Below are positions 1 to 10,791 of a stretch of DNA of 64,000 nt, piece by piece. Both the position numbers and the translations under genes were made by a program. The notes under the pieces are model-generated. The model was given only the letters and a program-made list of their open reading frames with translations. It ran no database searches and was not told the DNA's origin. Source of the stretch: Bryopsis sp. KO-2023 (taxonomy: Eukaryota > Chlorophyta > Ulvophyceae > Bryopsidales > Bryopsidaceae). The DNA is taken from the NCBI GenBank assembly GCA_030272585.1, contig BSYQ01000009.1, positions 5,270,001 through 5,334,000 of the forward strand, in the 5' to 3' direction. Position 1 is the stretch's first letter. Every line of letters begins with the position of its first letter.

Positions 1-2
1 GC

Positions 3-1220
3 AAGGTTTTTGACCTGCTGAACGCACGCAAAAAACTGGAAATCCGCGAGGACGGCAAGCGGAAGGTGTGCGTCGTGGGGTTGAAGGACTACCAAGCCGA
101 TAGCCTGGAGTATATTCAAGAAATCAGCGCCCACGCTGCGACCTACAGGAGCACTGGGACCACGGGTGCCAACGCGGACTCCTCCCGCTCCCACTCTGTC
201 ATGCAATTCGTTCTGAAGAGGGGCCAGATAAATCAGGATGGGGAGGTGGAGCCCAAAAAAGTCTTGGGCAAAATTTCCTTCATCGATTTGGCTGGCAGCG
301 AGAGGGGTGCAGACACCAATGACAACAATAGGCAGACTCGCTTGGAGGGAGCGGAAATCAACAAATCCTTGCTGGCCCTCAAAGAGTGCATCCGGGCTCT
401 GGAGAGCGACGCCAGACACGTTCCCTTCCGAGGGTCCAAACTCACAGGCGTCCTCAGGGATTCCTTCATTGGGGACAATGCCCGAACGGTGATGATTGCG
501 AATGTGTCGCCCAATTCCACATCGGTGGAGCACACTCTGAACACCCTGCGATATGCGGACCGGGTGAAACAGCTCAAGAAAGACAAGGGCAAGCGGTGTT
601 CCACGTTAGGTCTGATTCCGGAAACCAATGCAGCCGAGCAACCCGGAGTATCGGACAGAAACGCCCAGCCTGCCCAGCCCCCGCAACAGCAACAGCCCGC
701 CGTGTCCAGACAGCCGAGCAGAGACATCAGGCAGGCTCCTCAGTATGCTTCCCGAAAGCAGGAAGCCACTCTCCGCAGACAAACCAGCAACAACGATCAG
801 TCCCGAATGATGGATGATGGCCCTTCCACGAGTCAAGACGATATGATGGCTGGAGTGGTGGACAGTGGAAGTGGGTATCTGTCGGGGGTTAATCAAGGGG
901 CGGCGGTGGAGCCAGAGCTTCTGTCCCAGCACGAGGACCTAATGAATTCGATACTGGAGGAGGAGGAAAATTTGATCGGGCACCACCGAGCATTGATCGA
1001 GGGTAACATGGATTTAGTCCGAGAAGAAATGGAAATGCTGACGGAGGTCGATCAGCCGAACAGCGCGGTGGACCAATACGCTTGTCGACTGGAGGAAATC
1101 CTGAAACAAAAGGCTGAGATGGTGTCAGCCCTGGCTCAGAGGTTGGAGGTGTTCAAACAAATGCTGAGGCAAGAGGAGAATCTCAGCAAAACGATTGGTC
1201 AAAGGCGACGGAGATACTGA
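3..1220 (+). CDS. Kinesin-13 (MCAK/KIF2-type) motor, 3' part
   Basis: C-terminal part of an internal-motor kinesin of the kinesin-13 family, which depolymerises microtubule ends rather than walking. The frame is open from base 3, so the gene starts outside the window. Visible family motifs are [12 protein letters not shown] near the start, switch I SSRSH, switch [13 protein letters not shown], then [37 protein letters not shown] and [15 protein letters not shown], which closes the motor domain. Wording such as RSTGTTGAN is closer to plant and algal kinesin-13 than to animal MCAK. After the motor comes a Gln/Pro-rich linker (about 640-800) and an acidic, predicted coiled-coil tail ending in a basic RRRR cluster. 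No intron is needed within this exon. The family call is secure; the subfamily rests on motif wording. Confidence 0.93.
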   Translation, partial: KVFDLLNARKKLEIREDGKRKVCVVGLKDYQADSLEYIQEISAHAATYRSTGTTGANADSSRSHSVMQFVLKRGQINQDGEVEPKKVLGKISFIDLAGSERGADTNDNNRQTRLEGAEINKSLLALKECIRALESDARHVPFRGSKLTGVLRDSFIGDNARTVMIANVSPNSTSVEHTLNTLRYADRVKQLKKDKGKRCSTLGLIPETNAAEQPGVSDRNAQPAQPPQQQQPAVSRQPSRDIRQAPQYASRKQEATLRRQTSNNDQSRMMDDGPSTSQDDMMAGVVDSGSGYLSGVNQGAAVEPELLSQHEDLMNSILEEEENLIGHHRALIEGNMDLVREEMEMLTEVDQPNSAVDQYACRLEEILKQKAEMVSALAQRLEVFKQMLRQEENLSKTIGQRRRRY

Positions 1221-3379
1221 TGTTGAGCCGGGAGGGGGGGATGTTCTTTGTATTGGTGATTTGAGTGGGCAGCAGTTGTTTCTCAGCCCCTGCTGTTTTT
1301 CAACGTTTTTGTTTGGGTTTGTTTTGATTCTCAGAGGTTTGTGTCGAGGGAGCAAAGAGTGTTGTGTATTGATGGATGGGTGTCTTCCTGAGTAGGGGCT
1401 AGAATAATGGCGATTTGTTTGAGGGAAGGGGGCTTTCGGAAAGAAGTCTTTTTTTTTCTGTTTCGGTGGACGAAATCATTTTGCTGTGTAGAGTTAGCAT
1501 ACAATGCTGTATTTTGGCGAGAAGATGGTTTACTCTTTGTTTCTTTTTTTTTTTTTTTTTGCTGTGTTCGATTCCTTTTCATTTTTCTTCCCTCCCCCTT
1601 TTTTAGTTTTATTTTCATTTTATTTTTCTTCCCACTTTCCTCTTCGACGATACGAAAAAATTTCGAGGGTGTGATAGACAAGTATTGCCAACTCTTTCTT
1701 TTTTCTTTTTCTTTTTTTGCTACTTTTTGTTTTCCCTTTTTTTGGGGTGTACAGAAGCGAGTGTGTGTGTGTGTGTCTTTTTAACCCATCAAGAAGATAA
1801 CCAACAAACAGTCAGCAATCTGACAAGAAAAAAGAGAAAAAGAGAAAAAGATGAATGCTTCTAAAAAGGAAAAACCGAAAAAGAAACACTAAGCGCACCT
1901 AGAAAATTGCAAGAAAGTTGGAAGAAGGGGAAGAGACTGGGGATGGTAGAAATATATATGTACTGATTTCATTTGACTTTTTTTCTTTTTTTAGCTACAG
2001 TAAAAGCAAAGAAAAAAAAGGGGATTGGGGATGGGGGGGCCGGGGAAGCGAAAGGAAAGAAACTAAAAAAGGGAATTTAAAAATTCAAGAAAAAAATTGG
2101 GCACTCAAAGAAGACGAGAGAGAGAGGAGAAGAAGAAAAAACGAAAGAACATTTTCTAATCAAGAACGAAGCACCAGTGCTGGGTGTATTAAGGAAAAAA
2201 AGAAAAGAATCTAGGGCAATTGCAGGGAGGGCGAGAGGAAGCGAGGAAATCTTTGCGGATATAGTTGCAATTTAGGTCGGTGGGAAAACGAAGGAAAAAA
2301 CTTTTTTTTTCGGGGGTGGGTGGGGATTGTTGAAGGAAAATATAAACTTGTCGTTTTTTTTTCATAGGTTCAAGTGATTGGGAGTTGCAACAGGTAAAAA
2401 AGAATTCAAGCAAGCAAAAAGAATGATTACGGTGGTGAAACTCGTTCCAGATTGGGATGAAACATTGCTTGTAGAGTTTATGTGTTTTCTGGATGGATGG
2501 ATCAGTTTCACCATGGCAGGACGTGAGTCATCGAAACTGGGTAAGGTCCACTTCTGCATGTACTCTGGCTCATGGCAGCAATCCACAAGAATATTAAAAG
2601 GATTAATGCTGGGCGATGTCAGGGGTAGGAATATTTTCAGTGCAGAGACAAATGCCACAATAGTAGATGCCATCTGGCCTGTTCCCAAAATCCCTGAAAT
2701 CCTCTGGAAGCATCTGGGGTGAAAGTACAGCCGAACATCAGCCAAACAGGCAAGGCATAAGAATACCGAAAACAAAAACGCCCACCTGTGTAAGTTTGCA
2801 TGCTTTGCATTCCATTGGCAATGTCTGTAGATCAACGTGCCCTTGGAGCTGACCTCTGTGGATGGGTTCGTTACTCCGGGAAAAGGAAAACAAGGCCCTG
2901 TTCCTCACAGTTTTGCACCAAAAACTCATGTTGTTTTCCGTATCAAAAGTCTTACAATAAAAAGACAACCCCGAACTCACGTCCACAGCATTTCCTTCCC
3001 GACTCACTCAACTCTCACTCTCTCCGCTAAAACTGAATTCAGCGCAAAAACGACTGAATTCAGCGTAAAAACAAGCCGCGTCCCATATGTCGGTCATCGA
3101 CGCCAATGCTGGTCATCTTTATTTTTGTCCAGGGGGGTAAAAGAGTCGCTGCACCAGTACCAAACAACAGTTCGTTTGAGCTGTTGAACATCTCTATTGA
3201 TCCAGTGTGACCTCACCCTGAAGGGGAGGAGATTTGGTAAGCTTGTAGTGGATGTCGTACCGCAGTGAAAAAACTCTCGACTTCAGTTTGGTTTCGGTCC
3301 ATCGGCGGCTGTATTGAGTTTGGCGTACGTTGAGGAGGTCGGGACCGCACAGGGCACGTTCGGAAGACGAGAAGAGGTC
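1221..3379. other. Intergenic region, low complexity
   Basis: Contains the kinesin 3' UTR, then long T-rich runs (about 1500-1780) and purine-rich stretches (about 1800-2200). Near 3037-3070 a short direct repeat contains GAATTCAGCG twice. ORFs of up to 157 codons exist around 2362-2835 on the minus strand but show no domain, splice or codon signal. The uL13 promoter must lie at the right edge. No gene is supported here. Confidence 0.5.
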
Positions 3380-5594
3380 ATGGGGAAGGTGGGACGTCCA
3401 CACGCAATTTTCTTCCGAAAGCTTTGGCGATCCTCTCGAACGACGTTTCTGTATCATCTTTTTTCTGGCCTTTGTTGTGAAGTGTACGAGTTGAAAGCGT
3501 GGGCCTGTTGTGCAGGTGATTGTTATCGATGCCCGTGGGCATTTGTTGGGCCGATTGGCGGCGGTGGTGGCGAAACAGTTGCTTTGGGGATATGAGATCG
3601 TAAGTGTCTCGACGCTTTTTTCTGTTTATTTTGGTCCGCTCTTTTGGCCTTCCTCTTCCGTTGGATATTCACTGCAGACATCTTTCCCACCCTTTTTTAA
3701 TCCTCGTCTGTTGCCATTCCCAACGTGTGGTACGTATAGCTACTGAAATGTGTCTATTTTCTGGGGACGATACAAAGGTCGTCGTGCGGTGCGAGGGGAT
3801 TTGCATTTCGGGAGGTCTAGTGAGGCAGAGGATGAAGTTCGAAAGGTTTTTGAGAAAGCGAATGAATACCAAACCATCACACGGTCCAATTCATTACAGA
3901 GCACCTTCCAGAATTTTCTGGAGAACTGTGAGAGGGTAAGAGCACTCTTGACAAGACTTGGAGCCCACTTTCAGGGATGAATTTTTCTGTTTTTATTTTT
4001 CTTTTTTGGCTTAAGGAAGGGAGAACTTGAAAGCTAGGTAATTTGGTAGACCAAAGGAAAATTTATTAATGGAAAGAAAATGGGAAATTGCACCTGGAGG
4101 GAGGCAGCATCTTTCAGGGCTTGAAGTAATTCAAAGGAATTATTGGGAGCCACAGGGAGACGACCAACACATATTTTCTCTACGTGATATTTGAAGAAAA
4201 GGTTCAGCAATTGGGCAGTAGTCATTTCGTCCCAATCTCCCCACCATATTATGGGTTCCAATGGGAATACTCAGGAAAATTGCCTTCTCTTGGGAAAAAA
4301 AATCTTAAACTGGATAAGACTACCAACACCTTAGTATGTGGTAAAGAAATATATTTCTTTTTGGAGTCGATTTTTTGCTTTCTTTGTCGAGTGGAACGGC
4401 AGATAGAAGTCTCAATCATCCAGTTGTATGTTTGCAATTGGGTTATGGGACCTTGATGGGCAATTCATTTGATTGTTGTTCCTCTTTCTTTCCATAGAAT
4501 GGTTCCACACAAGACTGCAAGGGGTACTGCTGCCATGGGCCGTTTGACTTGCGTCGAAGGCATCCCTGCTCCGTATGACAAGAAAAAACGTGTTGTCGTT
4601 CCCAAGGCTTTGAAAGTGACTCGATTGGGATTCAACAGCCGAAGCTGCTTGTTGGAAGACCTTTCCGAATCGGTGGGTTTAAAACCCTTGGGGGGGTTAG
4701 TGCATTCTCTATCTTGCCATTGAGTGATACTGACAGGCGTGGTTGGATGTTCAAAATACCTGAATATGTCCTCCACTGCGAATGTTTTGTATTTTTTGTT
4801 TGGGGGGGGGAAGGAGTAAATTTCCCTTGCATTCTATTATTAGAACCAATATTGTTAAGGAGACAGTGATAAGCCAGAAGGGGGAACAAAAATATGCTTT
4901 CAAGGTGCTGCCCCAAAAGTCAGCGGTGCTGGATTTGAGACATGCATTAGGATTTAGAAAACAGATCCATAGCATGTCTCGTTTTTTTGGGGAGGATATC
5001 AGAAATTACACCTCTATCTCTCGCTGCAATGAATTGATCAATGCAAGCAAAGAATTGCAGTTAGGGTGCAGAGTTTTGTGCACTATCTCAAAAGTTTCAG
5101 AGGATATGAGCCAATATTGATTGCATCATTCGATATTTGGGAAAGCTCGATATTTGACTGGCTAGAAAGAAAGAACTAAAACTAACCTGAATCTGAGGAT
5201 GAACTTTTGCCCCGAACAGTGTCAAAATTAGGAAATGTTTGCCCTGGCAGGACCACTGTCTATATACGTTTTAAGAGAGGAAACAAGTTTCTGTGTAGCA
5301 TACAGAAATTGCTGGCGTGTTTTTGTAGATAAAAATAGTCCCCGATCTGATATGGAACACTCTTGTGTTCTGGGCTTTGTGACTCATTACCTTCTTTCTT
5401 CTCCATATGGTTCGATTTCTTGTATTGTACTATATCCCTGTTTCGTTTTTTTTTTTCAGGTCGGCTGGAAATACAAGTCGAACATCAATGAGCTGGAGAC
5501 CAAGAGGAAAGCAGATGCCAAGGCCCATTACGCCAAGGTCAAAGCTGAAAAGAAACTCTTTGCAAAGGCAGCCAAAGAAGTGGCTGAGGCCTGA
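3380..5594 (+). CDS. RPL13A: 60S ribosomal protein uL13 (RPL13A), five exons
   Basis: Large-subunit ribosomal protein uL13. Exons: 3380-3388 (MGK, tentative), 3516-3599, 3778-3935, 4498-4672 and 5460-5594. All junctions keep frame and give 186 aa, slightly short of the roughly 200 aa usual in the family. Matching family blocks are [75 protein letters not shown] and VGWKY near the Lys-rich C-terminus. The start exon is the least certain part: only three codons fit, at an ATG followed by a GT donor. In animals the introns of this gene host box C/D snoRNAs; I could not recognise convincing C and D boxes in these introns, the longest of which is 787 bp. Confidence 0.93.
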
Positions 5595-6783
5595 AAAGAG
5601 GAAAGTCAGGGGGTCTTGTGAACGGTACATCATCGTTTCGAAATGGTTGGAAAACTGTAGGAGCATCCACGTGTGTTTGTTTGTCTTTGTTCGTGTGTGG
5701 GGTTGGATCGGCCATGGTTTAAGGAGGAGAACTGGGCTAAGCTTGTATTCGGGGGAGAGCAATGTCTGGGGGTCCTGTAATCAACAGAGATTGGTGCTTT
5801 GGCTCAGGCTTGGTCTCCTAGAAACTCTGGAGTGTTGGTGTCCCCAGAACTTTCAAGAGCAACATTATCTTGTGCGGATTTGAACTGCTGCTGTGTGTTT
5901 GGTTTGGATGGTTTTTGCTGACGTGAGAGCAGAGCAGGAAATGTTGTGCAGTCTGCAGCATGCGCCCCAATTGCTGGCTTGCATACCAAAGGAGAATGAA
6001 CAATTTTGACTTGACCCAAACCAAATTAGGGGTGACTTGCAGTAGTGGGGGGGTATGAATTCCCATGCAAATAGAGGAATCCTGATAAACATGCCAAATG
6101 CAAGAGGATTTTGCTCCAAGTTGGTGGAATGAGGATATGCAGTTTTTCCAGTTTAGGACATCGCAATCTGAATCCAAGTATCAGCATCTCAGTAAAGAGC
6201 ATTTGTGCACTCGAGGCTGGAAATTGCACTGCTGGCCCATCCTGACATCAATTGAGAGGCTACTGTGAGCAGTCAGGAGTGCTGTGAATGCTAATATCCT
6301 ATATTTCCTATCTTGCTGAAATCAAATGGGCTTTATGGAATTTTAACACTAGCAAACATCAAGGAAAATAACTCCTCAGACCCTGAAGATGTGACGATTT
6401 GTGATAGTGCTGAGCTCCTCCAGAAGACAATGAAGGGCTGGTATAACATGTGATTGCGTTCCTAGAGGATGATGCTTGTTGCTGCACATAACGGGAGGAA
6501 GGTTTGAAAAACGTTGCATTGATAGTAGTGATTGACTTCTGATAGTATTGACGATTGAAACCCAGAGATGAGAGTTCAATCTTTTGAAAGGCAGTTGTTT
6601 ATCAACAAGATTTCTTTTGTGATCAGCACATCCAATTCGTTTGCACAAGAGGTAACCTTAACTTTGAAAGTTGCCAGTACGAAATCTATGACACAAATGT
6701 GCATCAAAAACCCCACGATGCGTGGAAAAAACTCTTCCAATCAACCAGTGCTCCAACCGATTGGTCAGCAACGCTCGATCGAT
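5595..6783. other. Intergenic region, nothing recognised
   Basis: Lies between the uL13 stop and the 3' end of the convergent LEA-like gene. Only short open frames are present on either strand, with no domain or repeat that I can identify. Confidence 0.5.
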
Positions 6784-7008
6784 TCATTTCCCAAACTTCG
6801 ACCCCAAACCAGATGCGATGTCCGAGCCTTTCTCAACGGCGGTATCCAATGCCTCCTTCCCCTTTTCCTTTACGGTTTCCACCGCTTCTTGTCCCTTTTC
6901 CTTCGCGACCTCAAGCGCTTCTTTGCCCTTTCCTTCCGCCAGCTCTTCCCCCTTCTCTTTAGCGACGTCGACTTGCTCCTCGGCCTTCTTTTTCAGGTCT
7001 CCGAACAT
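6784..7008 (-). CDS. Small LEA-like / amphipathic 11-mer repeat protein
   Basis: A 74-aa, very hydrophilic Lys/Glu/Ala-rich protein built from imperfect 11-residue repeats such as VAKEKGQEAVE, VKEKGKEALD and AEKGSDIASGL-like units, ending GLGSKFGK. This is the signature of group-3 LEA proteins and related amphipathic-helix proteins, which are disordered in solution and fold on drying or on membranes. It has no Cys and no signal peptide. The ATG lies just after a cctcag acceptor (coding strand), so a 5'-UTR intron or an upstream coding exon is possible. The repeat pattern makes a chance ORF unlikely; stress protection is inferred from composition only. Confidence 0.65.
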   Translation of the reverse strand: MFGDLKKKAEEQVDVAKEKGEELAEGKGKEALEVAKEKGQEAVETVKEKGKEALDTAVEKGSDIASGLGSKFGK

Positions 7009-8584
7009 TCCCTGAGGACAGAAACATAGCCCTGAGCGTGTAATATCACACAGGTTGTACTATGGACGCACAAACCCCTGCCCGTTAAGGAAGCCTTCAA
7101 AACGAGACCTGGAACCGGCTGACGTGCATTCCCACCACGCGATGAACACGCGTTCCAGTCTAACGACCAGCAACACCACAACGACGAGTTTCGAAACCCT
7201 CCCACGCGACGTTCAGCACTGTTCCGCCGCCGCCGTAATAATTAGGTATTTTCCGTTCCTACCTTCATGTTTGCAGAACCTTGTCTCGCTGGAAAAAGTG
7301 TGCACAAACTCGGGTACGTGCGAGGATTCAAACAAGATTGGCAGGAAAATACAGCCCTGACCGTGTTTTGTTGGAGCATTGGCCTGTCAACACATGACGT
7401 TGTCAAGTCAGAGGGGGCAGCGTCACAAGTTCCACCTCATAATAATTCCGACCAAAAACTGCCGCGTCCTGATGTGGAACAGCCAATGATGTGGGTTCGA
7501 GCGTCCAAACCAATATCAAAAAGCCTGAGTGTCGAAGTCTTACAAATCGAAGTAACGAATCAATGGTTTACCAGCCTTTTTTCCTTTCCTTTCCCTCAAC
7601 TGTTTCTGCTAACCATCTCCCACCTTGATCTTCCAACTAAAACAGTTGACTCACACCAGCATCCAAAGCACTTTCACTAACAGTGTTAGTGAAAGTCTAA
7701 CACAGAACAGTTAGTCTAACACAGAACAGAGAGACTACCCATCTCCAGGTCACACTACAATCACATCCCCGTTACAAATGAAATCGATGGTGTGGTATTA
7801 AATAGATGGTGTGGTATAACCAGAGCATGAAGATTTATGGAAACCAAAGGAAGGCAAAGCAAAAACAAAAAATGGAATTAACAGAAATTGCCACATGAAC
7901 AATTTGTTGCTGTTCGTTTTCTGCTGTCAGTCTGGTACGAGGTCGGAGTACAAAAGAACTGGCTTGTTTTGCACAAGGTGATGTTTCAATTTCATCTGAA
8001 CCTCCACCAGGTTTCGCAACCTTGTTCCAACCTGGAGCCACTGCTTTGTGCCACAAATGTTTTGCAGTTTTTGTGCCCCCCTTGTGCTCACGAAGACGAA
8101 AAAACTCTCCCATGTTTGAACTTGTGGGCTGGAATGGGCTGGGCTGGCCTGGATGGATTTGGTAATCATGAGAATTTCCACCTGATTGGAAAATTCTACC
8201 CTTCACATTTTCCCTTCTTGCTTTTCTGTTTCTTATTTGATTGTCGCTCGCGGCCTCCATTGCTATCATAAATGGAGATTAATTCAACCTGGAACTGAAA
8301 TTCGTCTGGGATCAAGCGACAGATGTCATCTGTTACGAGGTGCACTCCCATTCAAAATCAACCAAGCATAAAACACACTTCTCGCCATTCTAGTCCCATC
8401 AAAAATCAACCAAGCATAGCGCACACTTCTCGCCATTCTACTTGTCACTCCAGTCTGCTACTTTGACTACCAGCTGTCATTATCCCACCCCGCAAACGGT
8501 GGGAATCGTTGTTCGCAGCTGTTTTCTCATTCAACCACAATCCATTCTCTTTGATATGACACCTCATCCTGTTGCGGACCATTT
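7009..8584. other. Intergenic region with a short perfect hairpin
   Basis: No gene is supported. At 7671-7695 two perfect 11-bp arms (CTTTCACTAAC and its complement) flank a 3-nt loop, followed by a duplicated TCTAACACAGAACAG segment. A 144-codon minus-strand ORF near 7835-8269 lacks any recognisable features. Confidence 0.45.
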
Positions 8585-9868
8585 CTACCAATCCAGGTCT
8601 GCTGCAACCAACGTACCATTTACAAATCCATACTTGATCGGTGTATACATTCGAACATCAGACCGTGGTGCATGATTGACGGAAAAGAGGAAATCAGTAG
8701 GACCGCCTGCTTGCTGACCTGTGAGGGTGAAGATAAGAGGCAACCATCTGAAGTACACGTACCGCTCCAGTATTTGATCGCCAGAATAGAAATCCGACAC
8801 GACCAGTTGGATAGAGTTGCTGGTGTCAACACAGAGCATCCATCGATTCAGAACACACACACACACACACTCTGTAGAAAGAACTGTTAATCTAAAAATC
8901 AATCCATGGCGAATCCCAACTCACCCTGAAGACTCCACAGCCTCCCACAGCCAAGCAAGCGTCTTGGCGATGTCCTTAATTTTTTCATCATGGAGTATGT
9001 AACCAGACCTGTCGGCACCCATCAGTTGATTTTAAAAAATAAAAAATAAAAAAGAAGCATCACTCGCGTGAAATTCCAATATTGAGCAGAACATTTTTTC
9101 ATTTTCCCCTCACGGTGATAAGGTTGCTTCGACAAATGCCGAAAGGTTGTCTATGATAATAACCGAAGGTCTATCATCCAACAGATGGAAGCACGACGCA
9201 TACTTGCGAATGTCCTTGGAGGTTTTCATATACCTGAACAGCAGCATCCAAATAGATGAACACACTGGGACAACTAATCAGAATTTCAGCACACGGTGAG
9301 GAGTGTTTGGCAGGGCAAGGTAATTCCTGCCCAATCCGTCAACTCTCCTCACAGGATTTCTTTTATAGTTGTGGAAGGGCTTACACACTCCACGGTCAAT
9401 TTTGAATCAAGGATTGGCATGGGGACAGCTTCATTTCACTTGCATTGGTCAATGATCAATCACATAACCATCCGATGGCCCCAACCTCATCATAATGTTG
9501 GCGAGTTGCGGGGATTCGGTCGTGATGCCCGAGGGCATGGTGGGTGGTGCACTTTCCATCGCGTCTTTCATGCATATGAACAACACCTTTCTCCCCGTGC
9601 CTGCGATCGCAACCGCGTAGTGAAACAGAATCGATGTCCTCCCACTGAATCCATGAAGGCAGGATTGATCGTCAGCCGGGCGTCGTGGGGGTGTGATCTC
9701 TGGACTTGCTCGGAAGCGAGGAGCGACGTACCTCTGTTGCGGACCAACAACCAAGCAGCCCTTGAGGGAGGCATGGAATGGAGGGCATCGATCGATTGAC
9801 GCCTGCAGGTCTTGGTTCTGGGGGGCGGAGATGAACCGGGCTAAGCGAAAGGGAGAGGATTCCATCAC
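8585..9868 (-). CDS. SWSAP1-like RAD51 paralogue, five exons
   Basis: Predicted RecA/RAD51-fold ATPase resembling SWSAP1, the partner of SWS1 (ZSWIM7) in the animal Shu-type complex that promotes RAD51 filament assembly. Coding-strand exons: 9868-9732, 9644-9486, 9233-9114, 9008-8925 and 8819-8585. All phases agree and give 244 aa; human SWSAP1 is about 229 aa. Joining exons 1 and 2 creates the P-loop GPQQSGRTS, with Arg where Walker A has Lys, followed by ILFHYAVAIAGTGRKVLFIC. Exon 3 carries a hydrophobic Walker B-type strand, PSVIIIDNLSAF. The block LANIMMRYMKTSKDIRKYASCF matches the position of the SWSAP1 helix before Walker B. One donor (GTTGGG after exon 2) is weak. The RAD51-family fold is fairly sure; the SWSAP1 assignment rests on size, motif spacing and remembered family sequence. 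Confidence 0.65.
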
Positions 9869-10791
9869 AACTCGATCACCAATGCAAAAGATAGCTCTGA
9901 TAACTCTGGTTCGACCTCTCCTGCCACGAAAAAAAATTCGACACCCCTCTCAGACGTCTCGTCAAAAGTTGCCCCCTCTCAGCCTCACGCACGTCAGCAG
10001 GGATATTGGAGGTAATGGTATGTCATGAAGGAAGCGCAGGTGTGGCCATCAATTGTTTGAAGCGGGTGTGCCAATCGGAGCACGTCTTGCACGGAGCTCA
10101 GCGCAAACACGGTGAAGCTCGGAGACGTCGTTCCTGAAATTGAGACCGACATGAAATTGAGACCGACATTTGGCATGTTCCTGGAGATGTGGTGAAATAT
10201 TTGGGGTCTGAGGGTAAGAGCATCTCCACCGGTGACCGCAGTCTCAGTTGCAGTTTGACATTAGTAGCACCATTAATCCCACGGTACAACTGCATCATTA
10301 ACGGCTTTATCAAATGGAGGAGATACCTTTTGGTTTGACAGCGAAAGCACTACAGTGGATTTTCCTACAAGAGGGGAGCTTATCTCTCATGCAATCATTC
10401 TCATTCGCCGGTGGTTTTTACTGTTTTAAGTTGTAACTCTTACAACACAAGAGCGATACATACAATAATGGAAACAAAAATACAATGATTAATGCAGGAA
10501 AAAAGACGTTTTTTGAGTGCTCCCTGGAATGCCACCACTGTCTTGATATTTGCCTATCTGCTGACCACATCAGCTTGAATAAATTGTACTGCAAAAAGCA
10601 AAAAGTCTCTCTGGCTTTCCAAAATGGGAGACTGCTTGTCCCCCTCTAAACCAGAGAAATCCTAACCATGCATCAAAAATCGGACTTCGGATATGAAAGG
10701 GGCCCATGTCCATTCATTCCGCAGCTAATTAATTGTAACTGTACAACTCTCCTTTCAGATAGCAGTTCCAGTCGCATACTGTCCGGAGGAA
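9869..10791. other. Intergenic region between two minus-strand genes
   Basis: Holds the presumed promoter of the SWSAP1-like gene and the 3' UTR of the ALS-ALDH gene. A 10-bp AATTGAGACCGACATGA-type direct repeat occurs near 10139-10170. No gene is supported. Confidence 0.45.

Noticed and set aside
1407-1784. 125-codon Phe-rich ORF
   Set aside because: Produced by T-rich low-complexity DNA downstream of the kinesin gene.
2362-2835. 157-codon minus-strand ORF
   Set aside because: No domain, no splice context and mixed composition; likely chance.
3389-5459. Intronic box C/D snoRNAs in the uL13 gene
   Set aside because: Expected from animal RPL13A, but no intron shows a convincing C box, D box and terminal stem together.
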